From Limimaricola cinnabarinus (GTDB lineage: Bacteria > Pseudomonadota > Alphaproteobacteria > Rhodobacterales > Rhodobacteraceae): a stretch of 64,000 bases of DNA. Within the stretch, counting starts at the first letter, position 1. Each line of letters begins with the position of its first letter. Below the pieces are notes generated by a model, which worked only from the letters and a program-made list of their open reading frames with translations, did no database searches and had not been told where the DNA came from. The DNA is taken from NCBI RefSeq assembly GCF_002723615.1, contig NZ_KZ304958.1:62001-126000 (forward strand), written 5' to 3'. The translations under genes and the position numbers were made by a program. Below, in pieces: positions 7,540 to 16,595 of the stretch.

Positions 7540-8439
7540 ATGGGAGAGCTTGAATCCATCCGCGTCTTCCTCGCTGTCGCCGAGCAGCAGAGCTTTGCCG
7601 GCGCGGCGCGCCAGCTCGGCCTGACGCCGGCTTCGGTCACGCGAACGGTCGCCGCGCTCGAGGATCGACTTGGCGTGCAACTGCTGGTCCGCACCACGCG
7701 GCAGGTGTCCCTGACCTCGTCGGGTGCCGTTTATGCCGCGCGCGCGGCACCGCTCTCTAATGGTCTCATGGAAGCGGCGGAGGAAACCCGCGCCGCGCAA
7801 GGCGTCGTCTCGGGGCTGATCCGGATCAGCGCACCCCTGTCTCTGGGGCTGAAGGTCCTGCCGGACATCCTGTCGCGCTTTGCGAAGCTGCACCCGCAGA
7901 CCCAGGTCGCGCTCAGCCTCTCCGACGGTTTCGTCGACATCATCGAGCAGGATTACGACCTCGCCATTCGCATCTCCGGGCCGCCCGGCGACAAATCGAC
8001 GATCTGGCGCAAGATCTGCAAGGTGCCTCGCGCCCTCGTTGCGGCTCCGGGCTACCTGGCAAGGCGCGGCACGCCGGAGGGACCGGACGATCTCGTCGAT
8101 CACGCCTGCCTCGCCTATGGTCCCGAGGCGCGCGAAGAGATCTGGGAGCTCTCAAGCGGCACAAGCCGCCGCAGTCAGCGAGCGCGCGGCTCATTCTGCG
8201 CAAACAATGGCGATGTCCTGCGCCGGTTGGCGCTGAACGGCGAAGGGATCGCGTTGCTGCCGCGCTTCATCGTCGCCGAAGACCTGGAAAAGGGGCATCT
8301 CGTGGAGGTTCTGCCGGGCTGGTCGGCCCCCGAACTCTGGCTCACGCTCTACTATCCGCCCTATGACCGGCTTCCGCTGCGCGTGGCGACGTTCTCCGAC
8401 TTCTTCGAACAGGACGTCGAAACGGCAAGCCTTGTTTGA
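7540..8439 (+). CDS. LysR-family regulator beside mhqO
   Basis: The 299-residue LysR protein has the helix-turn-helix at residues 5-60 (FLAVAEQQSFAGAARQLGLT, RTVAALEDRLGVQLL) and a type-2 periplasmic-binding effector domain from about residue 90 (GLIRISAPLSLGLKVLP). It resembles the CrgA/DsdC-type group of short LysR proteins common beside quinone-stress genes. It diverges from mhqO-mhqD and shares a 114-base promoter with it that contains a perfect T-N11-A box. I infer that it senses quinones or related electrophiles and controls mhqO-mhqD. Confidence 0.9.
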   Translation: MGELESIRVFLAVAEQQSFAGAARQLGLTPASVTRTVAALEDRLGVQLLVRTTRQVSLTSSGAVYAARAAPLSNGLMEAAEETRAAQGVVSGLIRISAPLSLGLKVLPDILSRFAKLHPQTQVALSLSDGFVDIIEQDYDLAIRISGPPGDKSTIWRKICKVPRALVAAPGYLARRGTPEGPDDLVDHACLAYGPEAREEIWELSSGTSRRSQRARGSFCANNGDVLRRLALNGEGIALLPRFIVAEDLEKGHLVEVLPGWSAPELWLTLYYPPYDRLPLRVATFSDFFEQDVETASLV

Positions 8440-8493
8440 GCGCGGCCCGGCGGGCCCCAGATCTCCATTCACCACGCCGCCGCGGCCGAAAGG

Positions 8494-8706
8494 CTAGGGC
8501 GTTTCGGGCCCGGTCGGAGACCGATCGCAGGCGTTTCTGGGCATGATCATGCCGTCCTCATCGACGGCCATGCCATCGCAACAGCCGGGAGATACGCGAT
8601 GGGCCATGTCGCCGCCCAATAGCGTGTTATCGGTGCCGACATCGAAGACGCGGATGAACTGTTCGGGGGCCGCGGGGATCGTGACGGAGCGGGTGATCAT
8701 GTCCAT
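8494..8706 (-). CDS. Small hypothetical protein after sulfatase
   Basis: A 70-codon frame begins 9 bases after the sulfatase stop codon, with a GAGAGG ribosome site 5 bases before its ATG. The product starts MDMITRSVTIPAAPEQFIRVFD and has no transmembrane segment. It contains a CC pair and several methionines in the second half, which looks less protein-like. I do not recognise a family. Close spacing and a ribosome site favour co-translation with the sulfatase, but the C-terminal part could be a decayed tail. Confidence 0.35.
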   Translation of the reverse strand: MDMITRSVTIPAAPEQFIRVFDVGTDNTLLGGDMAHRVSPGCCDGMAVDEDGMIMPRNACDRSPTGPETP

Positions 8707-8715
8707 GACGGCCTC

Positions 8716-10293
8716 TCAGGCGCGGGCGGTGGGGCATAGCGACAGATCGCGCAGGGCGATCTGGCGGCGGGCGAAGGCTTCCAGCATGTGCAGCTTCTGC
8801 GCGGCCGCGCCGGGATCGTTCCACAGGTTGCGGGTCTCGTCCGGGTCGGCGCGCAGATCGTAGAGCTCGCCCCAATCGGGCGCGGCCTCGAGCAGCGACA
8901 TCCGCCAGCCTTGATCGACAAGCGACACGATCGAACTGCGCGCATCCGGGTCGGCGAAAACGGCGATGCCCGGATCCTCGACCAGAACCGGCGGGGCGGG
9001 CGTGTCATCGTCCAGGACATCCAGCCCCTGCATGCCGAGCGGCACCTTGAAACCCGCGCGTTGCAGCACCGTCGGGGCGAAATCGATCGCGCTCGCCTGC
9101 CGCGCGGAGGTGCCATGCGCGCGGCGCTCCGCCGTGTCGCGCCAGAGAAAGGGCACACGGATAACACTCTGATAATGCAGGCCCATCTTCAGAACGGTGC
9201 CATGGTCGCCCATGTAGTCGCCGTGATCCGACATGAAGCAGATCACCGTGTCGTCATCCAGATCGAGCGCGCGCAGATGCTCCAGCACCTTGCCGAGCTC
9301 GTGATCGACGAAGCTGATCGAGCCATAGTTGAGCGCCAGTATCTTGCGCATCTCGTCTTCGGTGACGTGGAAGGGCCAATGGGAATGGGGATCGGCGTCG
9401 CCCATCCGATAGGCCTGCCGCGCGGCCTCGGGCAGGTCGTTGCGCTGCGAAAGGGGGGTGTTGAACGTCTCGGGCAGGATCATGTCGGCGGGGTCGTACA
9501 TATCCCACCAGCGCCCCGGCGGGGTAAAGGGGTGGTGCGGGTCCGGAAACGACAGCACCAGCAGGAAAGGGTCGTCCCTGCCCTGTTCCGACAAAAAGGC
9601 GCAGGCTTCCTCGGCGATGTAGCGATTGGGGTGCAGCTCCTCGGGCAGGGCGCTTTGCCAGCATTGCGCGACGCGGTCTTCGGGCTTGTCGAGCGCATTT
9701 TCCGGCCCGCGTAGGCTGTCAGGGTCGGGATGCCGTTCGCGCAGCCATTTGGTGTAGTGGCCGTCGACCTGATCGCCGTGGCTGATGCAGAACCGCACAT
9801 GATCGAAGCCGTAATAGGGCAAGGGGAGCGTGCGGTCCGGGTCCCTGGCCCATTTGCCCTTGACCTCCAGCCCGTAATCCGGCCCGTCCCGCTGGTCGCG
9901 GCGGGCGCGCAGATCGGAGGGCTCCTCGCCCTGGCCGGCAGGCTTGCGGTCCGGGGCGGGGATGGCCGTCACGTTCTGGAAATGCGATTTGCCGATGATG
10001 CCGGTGCGCCAGCCTTCGTTGCGAAGCGCCTCGGCATAGGTCACGCTGTCGAGCGATATCGGGATCCCGTTCTGGCGGCAGCCGTTCACCGTCGAAATCT
10101 GCCCCGTCGCAAGGCAGGCGCGGTTCGGCTGGCAGATCGGGTTGGACGTGTAGAAGGCGTCGAACCGCAGCCCCGTATCGGCAATCGCGTCTATATTCGG
10201 GGTCTGGACGATGCTGTTGCCATAGCAGCCCAGATGGTCCCAGCGCAGCTGGTCCATCATGATGACGAGAAAGTTGGGTTTGCGTTTTGTCAT
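8716..10293 (-). CDS. Type I sulfatase / phosphonate monoester hydrolase-like
   Basis: The 525-residue product is an arylsulfatase-superfamily enzyme. The formylglycine site is C54-Q-P-N-R58, and the metal-binding motifs are MMDQ (Asp14, Gln15) and SDHGDYMGDHG near residue 320. The FPDPHHPFTPPGRWWDMYDP segment is typical of the group with sulfatases and phosphonate monoester hydrolases. There is no signal peptide, so it should act in the cytoplasm. The start is the ATG at 10293; longer frames upstream are non-coding. It is a paralogue of the sulfatase at 28459-30030 and sits next to the aromatic module at 11.8-19 kb, but lacks a clear operon partner except the small ORF after it. Whether it acts on sulfate or phosphonate esters cannot be told from sequence. 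Confidence 0.9.
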   Translation of the reverse strand: MTKRKPNFLVIMMDQLRWDHLGCYGNSIVQTPNIDAIADTGLRFDAFYTSNPICQPNRACLATGQISTVNGCRQNGIPISLDSVTYAEALRNEGWRTGIIGKSHFQNVTAIPAPDRKPAGQGEEPSDLRARRDQRDGPDYGLEVKGKWARDPDRTLPLPYYGFDHVRFCISHGDQVDGHYTKWLRERHPDPDSLRGPENALDKPEDRVAQCWQSALPEELHPNRYIAEEACAFLSEQGRDDPFLLVLSFPDPHHPFTPPGRWWDMYDPADMILPETFNTPLSQRNDLPEAARQAYRMGDADPHSHWPFHVTEDEMRKILALNYGSISFVDHELGKVLEHLRALDLDDDTVICFMSDHGDYMGDHGTVLKMGLHYQSVIRVPFLWRDTAERRAHGTSARQASAIDFAPTVLQRAGFKVPLGMQGLDVLDDDTPAPPVLVEDPGIAVFADPDARSSIVSLVDQGWRMSLLEAAPDWGELYDLRADPDETRNLWNDPGAAAQKLHMLEAFARRQIALRDLSLCPTARA

Positions 10294-10621
10294 GTCAGCC
10301 TCGGGATGTTTCTGGCGCGATGTCCGCGTTCGGTCTGGAGAGTTGCAGCCAAGGGAGGGCGAGGATGCCCGGCACCGCACCTGCCGCACCGGTCAAAACG
10401 CCGCTTCCGATCCCGTCCGGCAGCATCGGCAGGCAAGCGCAGGCGCCGGGCATGAGGCGCTGAAGCGGCAATGCCGATGGCGGGATTTGAAGTCCTGTCT
10501 CATTGGCTGATCTTCGATCTGGGCCTCCGGTCCCACGACGGGTCGTCTGGGCGAGCCTAGCCGGTCAGGAACCAAAGAAAGTATTCAAACTTCGACGATT
10601 GCTATGCCGTTCAGGCATAGG
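10294..10621. other. Intergenic region between sulfatase and LysR
   Basis: This 328-base stretch separates the LysR gene from the sulfatase, both on the minus strand. It should contain the sulfatase promoter. The LysR-proximal end carries the stem-loop at 10602-10620. I see no supportable gene. Confidence 0.5.
10602..10620 (-). terminator. Stem-loop after LysR gene
   Basis: CTATGCC and GGCATAG form a perfect 7-base stem with a 5-base loop, ending directly at the LysR stop codon. No U-run follows on the minus strand, so function as a terminator is uncertain. Confidence 0.35.
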
Positions 10622-11572
10622 TCAGCTGCGGATATCGGCCGCGGCCTCTTCGAGGAGGCCCAGGAAGAACTGTTCGGCGGGGCTGCGATGGTGCCCCTTC
10701 CTCCAGAACAGGCCGACATCTTCCACGAAGGGGTCGAGGGCCACGTCCAGTTCGACGAGATCGCCATTCTGCTCGTCATGGCGAAAGGTGCCGCGCGGCA
10801 GGAACATCATCGCGTCGGAATCGAGCAGGATGGACCGGCAGATGCCCAATGCGCTCATCTCGATCGCGTTTTCGGGCAATGACAGCCCTTCGCGAAGGAA
10901 GAACCCTTCTATCATCGCGCGTATGTGGGCCGATGGGACGGGCGTTATCCATTGCTCGCCATGCAGATCGGCCAGGCGCAGGTTCGACCTGCCCGCGAAG
11001 GGGTGGCCCGCCCCGGCCAGCACCACCCATCTCTGGCGATAGAGGAGCTGCGTGGTGAGCGATCTGTCCGACGGGCCTTGCCGCAACCGGCCGATGACGA
11101 CATCCAGCTCGCCCGCGCGCAGGCTGGAAATCATCTGGTGATAGAGCCCTTCGAAGACGGAAATGCGCAATGAGGGCCGCTCCTGCCGCGCCCGGACCAG
11201 GGCGCGTGGCAACGGCCCCGAAGCGCCGTTGGGCAGGCTGCCGATCACCAGCCGGCCGGCCTGCCCGCGGGCCAGGTCCTCGATGTCCAGGCAGGCCCGG
11301 TTCATCTCCGACAGGGCCGCGCGGGCGCGCATGACGAAAAGCTCTCCCGCCGGGGTCAGGGTGACGCCGCGCGCCTTGCGCCGAAAGAGCGCGGTTCCGA
11401 CGACCGATTCGATATCCCGGATGGCGCGCGAGACGGCGGGCTGGGTCAGGTTCAGCTTGCGTGCCGCTCCGAGGATATTGCCCTGCTCGGCGACCATCGA
11501 AACGAACTGGAAGTGCCGCATCGACAGGCGGGACATGAGCAGCTGCTGATGGCTGTCTGAATTTTCCTGCAT
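10622..11572 (-). CDS. LysR-family regulator
   Basis: The 316-residue protein has the LysR helix-turn-helix at about residues 16-75 (FQFVSMVAEQGNILGAARKLNLTQPAVSRAIRDIE is the region, with the turn near LNLTQPAVSR). An effector domain starting RLVIGSLPNGASG follows. The IGSLPNGASGPLP start and FEGLYHQMISSLRAGELDVVIGRLR match the GbpR/GalR-like group that often regulates sugar or aromatic catabolism. I chose the ATG at 11572 because the upstream frame is non-coding. It is divergent from the cupin-led operon at 11809 and upstream of the sulfatase on the same strand, so either or both could be its targets. Confidence 0.88.
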   Translation of the reverse strand: MQENSDSHQQLLMSRLSMRHFQFVSMVAEQGNILGAARKLNLTQPAVSRAIRDIESVVGTALFRRKARGVTLTPAGELFVMRARAALSEMNRACLDIEDLARGQAGRLVIGSLPNGASGPLPRALVRARQERPSLRISVFEGLYHQMISSLRAGELDVVIGRLRQGPSDRSLTTQLLYRQRWVVLAGAGHPFAGRSNLRLADLHGEQWITPVPSAHIRAMIEGFFLREGLSLPENAIEMSALGICRSILLDSDAMMFLPRGTFRHDEQNGDLVELDVALDPFVEDVGLFWRKGHHRSPAEQFFLGLLEEAAADIRS

Positions 11573-11778
11573 CGCACGCAGCCCTTTTGCCCAAGGATGT
11601 CCGGCCCATACCGGCAATGCAAGCCATGCGCGGCCCCGCCCGCATCCGCGCTCGGCCCCAGGCTTCGGTATGCGCCGCCGGGCGCAGGCCAAATCGCTCC
11701 TTGGCTGCCCGCGCGAGCCGGGCATGGCCCGGCTATTGACAGGGCCGGGCTTCTCTGCGCAGTATATTTGAACACAAA

Positions 11779-11792
11779 GTTCATAAATGAAC
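11779..11792. promoter_or_regulatory. GTTC-N6-GAAC operator before cupin operon
   Basis: GTTCAT-AA-ATGAAC is a perfect 14-base palindrome 16 bases upstream of the cupin start codon. A further GAAC half-site is at 11770-11773. The same GTTC-N6-GAAC layout recurs on both sides of the IclR gene's promoter region, which points to that IclR protein as the binding factor. Confidence 0.5.
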
Positions 11793-11808
11793 AGTAGCGG
11801 AGGAAGAC

Positions 11809-12351
11809 ATGGACGCCCCCAAGAAATTCCCTTCCATCGAGCCGAGCGATGTCGAGATTCCGGATGGAAAGTCGCTCGGTGAGTGGATCGAGAGCCGCGT
11901 CGCGCGCTACGAGACCCGTACGATCGACTGGAACGCCCTGAAGTTTCAGGCGGACCACGATCCGAAATACAAGCGCGCGCAGATGCGCTATATCGGCACC
12001 GGCGCGACCGGCATTTCGGATGACGAGAACGTCGTTCCGGCCGAGAACTTCACCTTTTCCACCATGGTGCTGCCGGCCGGGTGCGAAGGCCCGCTGCACA
12101 TCCACCGCGATGCCGAAGAGGTGTTCTTCATCCTCAAGGGGCACAAGATCCGGCTTTTCATCGAGCATCAGGGCGAACAGGTCGAAACCGTCCTGACCGA
12201 GCGCGACATCATTTCCGTGCCGCCCGGCGTCTATCGCGGTCTGCGCAACGAGGGCATCGAGGAAGCGCTGATGTGCGTGATGATCGGCAACCCCAAGCCG
12301 GTGACGCCGACCTATCCCGAAGACCATCCGGTCTCGAAGCTGAAGCGGTAA
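11809..12351 (+). CDS. Cupin domain protein
   Basis: The 180-residue product is a single cupin. Motif 1 is LHIHRDAEEVFFILKG (residues 99-114) with the two histidines and the glutamate of a metal site. Motif 2 is ISVPPGVYRGLRNEG. The first 60 residues form an N-terminal extension with no recognised domain. A GGAGGAAG site precedes the ATG. It is the first gene of a seven-gene operon with an alpha/beta hydrolase 6 bases downstream. Cupins in such operons can be dioxygenases, isomerases or decarboxylases; the exact reaction is not evident. Confidence 0.8.
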   Translation: MDAPKKFPSIEPSDVEIPDGKSLGEWIESRVARYETRTIDWNALKFQADHDPKYKRAQMRYIGTGATGISDDENVVPAENFTFSTMVLPAGCEGPLHIHRDAEEVFFILKGHKIRLFIEHQGEQVETVLTERDIISVPPGVYRGLRNEGIEEALMCVMIGNPKPVTPTYPEDHPVSKLKR

Positions 12352-12357
12352 TCGGCC

Positions 12358-13209
12358 ATGAGCGGGGTTCAGGAGAACAGTTCCGGCGGGATCACCTATC
12401 TGGAGCGACCGGGACCAGGTCCTGCCATGGTGTTCCTGCACGGCATCGGATCGAACGCGTCGTCGTTCCGGCCGCTTCTGGACCTGCTTCCCGGTGGCAT
12501 GCGCCTCATCGCCTGGAATGCCCCCGGCTATGGCGGATCACGGCCGCTGACCGCGAACTGGCCCGAAGCCGGCGATTACGCGACTGCGCTGGCCGGGCTT
12601 CTGGACCGGCTGGGCATCGGCTCCGCGACCATCGTCGGCCATTCCTTGGGCACCCTGATCGGGGCCGCCTTCGCGGCGCATCATCCCCGGCGGGTGGACC
12701 GGCTGATCCTGGCCTCCTGTGCCTGCGGCTACCGCGTGCCGAAAGGGAGCAAGCTTCCCGGCAATGTCGGCAGCCGGATCGAGGAGCTGGAGCTTCAGGG
12801 CCCCGAGACCTTTGCCGCCGAACGCGCGCCCCGGCTGGTGTTCGAGCCGCGCCTGAACCCCGGCATCGTGGCGCAGGTGCGGCATGCGATGTCACAGGTC
12901 GATCGCGGCGGATATGCGCAGGCGGTCCGCATGCTTGCCTCGGGCGACCTGCCCGGCCTCATGGGACGGGTGCGGGCGGAGGCCGGGTTCATCATCGGCA
13001 TCAATGATCGCGTCACGCCGGAGCAGCAGACCCTGGATGCGGCGCTGGCCTGGGGCAGGGCGCATGGAACGACCCCGCGGATCATCCGGATCGATCAGGC
13101 GGGCCACGCGGTCTACCTGCAGAAACCACAGGATTTCATCGAGGCCCTGGCCACCCTCGGGTCAGGCACGCCCGACACTGACAGCGCCAAAACTGGGAGA
13201 CAGACATGA
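12358..13209 (+). CDS. Alpha/beta hydrolase
   Basis: This 283-residue alpha/beta hydrolase has the oxyanion motif FLHGIGSNASS, the nucleophile elbow VGHSLG with Ser96, an acid in IIGINDRVTP near residue 220, and the histidine in DQAGHAVYLQKP. The architecture fits meta-cleavage product hydrolases and deformylases such as NicD. Placement directly before an extradiol-type dioxygenase, whose start overlaps its stop by 4 bases, supports hydrolysis of a ring-cleavage product. The actual substrate is unknown. Confidence 0.85.
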   Translation: MSGVQENSSGGITYLERPGPGPAMVFLHGIGSNASSFRPLLDLLPGGMRLIAWNAPGYGGSRPLTANWPEAGDYATALAGLLDRLGIGSATIVGHSLGTLIGAAFAAHHPRRVDRLILASCACGYRVPKGSKLPGNVGSRIEELELQGPETFAAERAPRLVFEPRLNPGIVAQVRHAMSQVDRGGYAQAVRMLASGDLPGLMGRVRAEAGFIIGINDRVTPEQQTLDAALAWGRAHGTTPRIIRIDQAGHAVYLQKPQDFIEALATLGSGTPDTDSAKTGRQT

Positions 13210-14120
13210 GCGATCCAATCCGAGTCGGATTCCTGCGCGGCATCGTGATGCGCGCGCCCAGCATCACGGGAACGACGGATTTCTACACCGAGCTGTGGGG
13301 CCTCAAGGTCGCCAGATCGGCGGAGGGCGTCACCTATCTGCGCGGCACCGGCGAAGAGCCGTTCATCTACGGGCTGAAGGACGGCGACAGCTACGGCATC
13401 GAATATGTCCATTTCGGCATGGACGACCGCGCCGAGATGGATGCGCTTTACGATCACGTGACCGCCAAGGGGGCGCAGACCCTCGGCAAGCCCGCGGTCT
13501 TCGACGATCCCATCGGCGGTTACGGGTTCGAGGTCCTCGACCCCGACCACCGGCGCCTGCGCTTTACCACCGATCTCGAGATGAAGGCGCAAGTGGATGA
13601 ATATGCCTATCCGCGCAAGGTCTCGCATGTGGTGCTGAACACGCCCGACATGGACGGGCTGGAGAAATGGTACCAGGATATCCTGGGCTTCCGCACCAGC
13701 GATTACTCCGCAGACATGATGGTGTTCATGCGCTGCAACCGCGATCACCACTCCATCGCGCTGGTGCGCGCGCAATATCCGTCGGTCAACCACGTCGCCT
13801 TCGAGATGCCCGATCTGGACAGTTTCATGCGCGGCATCGGCCGGATGAAGCAGAAGGGCCAGGTGCCCAGCTGGGGGCCGGGCCGGCATGGGCCGGGCAA
13901 CAACCCGTTCGCCTATTTCGTCTCTCCGTCGGGCTTCGTGATCGAGTTCACCGCCGAATTGCAGCAGATCGACGAGGAAACGCACGAGGCGAAGGTCTGG
14001 TCGCGCACCGATCCCGACTCGATGGACCGCTGGATGACCGCGGGCCCGCCGACGCCCGCGCAGCGCGCCGTCATGGCCGGCCGCCCCGATGCGGGCTTTC
14101 CCGACCTCGCGAAGGCCTAG
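13206..14120 (+). CDS. Extradiol-type VOC dioxygenase
   Basis: The 304-residue protein has two VOC domains as in BphC-type (type I extradiol) dioxygenases. The C-terminal domain keeps the full metal triad: His in KVSHVVLNTPD, His in VNHVAFEMPD and Glu in GFVIEFTAEL. The WGPGRHGPGNNPFAYF motif is a hallmark of 2,3-dihydroxybiphenyl 1,2-dioxygenase relatives. It should cleave a catechol-like ring next to its hydroxyl groups with Fe(II). Its start codon overlaps the hydrolase stop codon (ATGA), and the SDR gene follows after 4 bases, so all three are likely co-translated. Confidence 0.88.
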   Translation: MSDPIRVGFLRGIVMRAPSITGTTDFYTELWGLKVARSAEGVTYLRGTGEEPFIYGLKDGDSYGIEYVHFGMDDRAEMDALYDHVTAKGAQTLGKPAVFDDPIGGYGFEVLDPDHRRLRFTTDLEMKAQVDEYAYPRKVSHVVLNTPDMDGLEKWYQDILGFRTSDYSADMMVFMRCNRDHHSIALVRAQYPSVNHVAFEMPDLDSFMRGIGRMKQKGQVPSWGPGRHGPGNNPFAYFVSPSGFVIEFTAELQQIDEETHEAKVWSRTDPDSMDRWMTAGPPTPAQRAVMAGRPDAGFPDLAKA

Positions 14121-14124
14121 GCCC

Positions 14125-14916
14125 ATGGATCTGGGGTTGAAAGACAGAACGATCGTCGTGACCGGCGGATCGTCGGGCATCGGTCTGGCGACCGTGCGGG
14201 CGGCCCTGGGCGAGGGCGCCCGCGTGGCGCTTTGCGCGCGCGGTGCCGACCGGCTGAGCCGGGTCGCGGATGATCTGGAGGGCGAGTTCGGCGCCGACCG
14301 GGTGCTGGCCCGCGCGTTTTCGGTTCTCGAGCCCCGGGCCAATGCGGAGTTCGCCGCCGAGGTGGCCGAGCGTTTCGGCGGCTGCGATGCGCTGGTCACC
14401 AATGCCGGGCAGGGCCGCGTGTCGACCCATGCCGACACCACGGATGACGATTGGCGCGAGGAGCTGGAGCTGAAATTCTTCAGCCAGCTGCACCCGATCC
14501 GCGCCTTCGAGGCGCAGCTGCGCGGCAGCGGCCACGGCTCGATCACGGCGGTGAATTCCCTGCTCGCCTATCAGCCGGAGCCGCACATGGTCTGCACCTC
14601 GGCGGCACGCGCCGGCGTGCAGAGCCTGCTGAAATCGCTGGCCACCGAGCTGGCGCCCCGGATCCGGGTGAACTCGATCCTGCTGGGGCTGGTCGACAGC
14701 CAGCAATGGCAGCGCCGGTTCGAGGCCCGCGAGGACCAGGGCCAGACGCGCGAGGACTGGTTCGCCGATCTCGCCCGGCGCAAGGCGATCCCCCTGGGGC
14801 GTCTGGGCCGGGCCGAAGAGGCCGCCCGCGCGCTGGTCTTCCTCGCCTCGCCCGCGGCCAGCTACATCACCGGCGCGCGCCTCGAAATTTCCGGCGGCGT
14901 CTCCCGCTTCATTTGA
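14125..14916 (+). CDS. Short-chain dehydrogenase/reductase
   Basis: The 263-residue SDR has the cofactor motif TGGSSGIG (residues 13-20), the NAG motif in VTNAGQGRVS, and a C-terminal ARLEISGGVSRFI. The catalytic serine lies in ITAVNSLLAYQ. The usual YxxxK is not intact at the expected place: the sequence there reads HMVCTSAARAGVQSL, with no tyrosine-lysine pair. The protein may therefore have altered or no classical dehydrogenase activity, though such divergent members exist in aromatic pathways. The start is the ATG at 14125, 4 bases after the dioxygenase stop codon. Confidence 0.8.
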   Translation: MDLGLKDRTIVVTGGSSGIGLATVRAALGEGARVALCARGADRLSRVADDLEGEFGADRVLARAFSVLEPRANAEFAAEVAERFGGCDALVTNAGQGRVSTHADTTDDDWREELELKFFSQLHPIRAFEAQLRGSGHGSITAVNSLLAYQPEPHMVCTSAARAGVQSLLKSLATELAPRIRVNSILLGLVDSQQWQRRFEAREDQGQTREDWFADLARRKAIPLGRLGRAEEAARALVFLASPAASYITGARLEISGGVSRFI

Positions 14917-14939
14917 TCTTGCGAACAGAAAGCCCGAAA

Positions 14940-16592
14940 ATGACCGAAACCGTTGGTTACCAGATTGCCAGAAGTCTCGCCGATGCCGGCATCACCACCG
15001 TTTTCGGCGTCATCTCGATTCACAACATGCCGATCCTGGACGGGATCGGCGAGCAGGGCCGGATCCGCTTCGTTCCCGCCCGGGGCGAGGCCGGTGCGAT
15101 GAACATGGCCGACGCGTTCTCGCGGGTTTCGGGGCAAGTGGGCGTGGTGCTGACTTCGACCGGAACAGCGGCGGGCAATGCCGCGGGCGGCCAGGCCGAG
15201 GCGCTGACGGCGGGCAGCAAGCTGCTGCACATCACGACGCAGGTGGACCGCGAATTCATGGACCGCGACCGGGCCGCCATCCATGACGTGCCGAAACAGC
15301 CCGAGATGCTGAAGGGCGTGTCGAAAGCCTATTTCCGCATCTGGGACGAGAAATCGGCCATCGGCACGCTTGATGCGGCCATCCGCGCGGCCAGCACGCC
15401 GCCGACCGGGCCGGTCAGCCTGGAAATCCCGGTGGACGTGCAGCGCCTCGACGCGGTGACGCAGTTCACCCTGTCGCCGCCACCGCCGGCGCGGCCTGTC
15501 GCGCCGGAGGCGCAGCTCGACGCGCTGGCCGAGATGGTGAAGCGGGCGAAACGCCCGATGATCTGGCTGGGCGGCGGGGCGCGGGGCGCGTCCGAGCAGG
15601 CCAATGCGCTGGTGGATCGCGGCTTCGGTGCCGTGACCTCGACCCAAGGCCGCGCCGTGGTGGCCGAGGACAATCCCGGCACGCTGGGCGCCTTCAACAT
15701 GACGCCCGAAGCGCGCGGGATCTATGACGCCGCCGACCTGATGATCGTCGTCGGCTCGCGCCTGCGCGGCAACGAGACCATGAACAACAAGATGAAGCTG
15801 CCCCGGCCATTGGTGCAGATCGACGTCGAGCCGACGCAATGCGGGCGCAACTACCCGGTCGAGCTGTTTTTGAACGGAGACGCCGCGGCGACGTTGCAGG
15901 CGCTGCTCGACCGGCTGCCCGAAAAGCTCGATGTGGATCCGAACCAGCGCTACGATATCTCGGTGGCCCGCGCCAAATCCGAAGGCGTGCTGCGCGACCG
16001 GCTGGGGCCCTATCAGATGGTCGCCGATCACCTGCTCGATGTCGTGGCTTCGGGCGGGCATCCCTGGGTGCGCGATGTGACCATCTCGAACTCGACCTTC
16101 GGCAACCGCTACGTGCAGATCGCCGCGCCCAATCTCGGGGTGCACGCGCTTGGCGGCGGCATCGGCCAGGGGATCGCGATGGGCTGCGGCGCGGCGGTGG
16201 CCTCCCCCGATGCGCGCACCGTGACGCTGCTGGGAGATGGCGGCTCCATGCTGGGCATCGCCGAGTTGATCACCGCCGTCGACGAAAAGTTGGACGTCAC
16301 CTTCCTGCTGATGAACGACGCGGCCTACGGGGTGATCGAGAACATCCAGGACGCCCAATATGACGGGCGGCGGCATTATTCGGCGCTCAAGACGCCCGAT
16401 TTCGGCAAGCTGTGCGCGGCCATCGACATGCCGCATGTGAAGATCGACGCCATCGAGGCGTTCCCCGGGATCTTCGACCAGTCGATGCAGCGCAAGGGCC
16501 CCGCCGTGGTCGAGGTCGACATGACCGCCATCGGCCCCTTCGCCGAAGCCTTTGCCGGCCCGCCCGCGGGTGCCGCGGGATCGAGGGTCTGA
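14940..16592 (+). CDS. ThDP-dependent enzyme, acetolactate synthase-like
   Basis: The 550-residue product has the three-domain layout of the pyruvate oxidase/acetolactate synthase family. The N-terminal domain has GARGEAGAMNMADAFSR-like sequence with the catalytic glutamate near residue 50. The central domain (about 195-330) has the IVVGSRLRGNE segment. The C-terminal domain has the ThDP motif starting GDGGSMLGIAELITA near residue 432 and ending in LLMNDAAYGV. It may carboligate or decarboxylate a 2-oxo acid produced by the pathway. Three bases separate it from the aspartate-dehydrogenase-like gene, so the two are probably co-translated. Confidence 0.85.
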   Translation: MTETVGYQIARSLADAGITTVFGVISIHNMPILDGIGEQGRIRFVPARGEAGAMNMADAFSRVSGQVGVVLTSTGTAAGNAAGGQAEALTAGSKLLHITTQVDREFMDRDRAAIHDVPKQPEMLKGVSKAYFRIWDEKSAIGTLDAAIRAASTPPTGPVSLEIPVDVQRLDAVTQFTLSPPPPARPVAPEAQLDALAEMVKRAKRPMIWLGGGARGASEQANALVDRGFGAVTSTQGRAVVAEDNPGTLGAFNMTPEARGIYDAADLMIVVGSRLRGNETMNNKMKLPRPLVQIDVEPTQCGRNYPVELFLNGDAAATLQALLDRLPEKLDVDPNQRYDISVARAKSEGVLRDRLGPYQMVADHLLDVVASGGHPWVRDVTISNSTFGNRYVQIAAPNLGVHALGGGIGQGIAMGCGAAVASPDARTVTLLGDGGSMLGIAELITAVDEKLDVTFLLMNDAAYGVIENIQDAQYDGRRHYSALKTPDFGKLCAAIDMPHVKIDAIEAFPGIFDQSMQRKGPAVVEVDMTAIGPFAEAFAGPPAGAAGSRV

Positions 16593-16595
16593 GCG

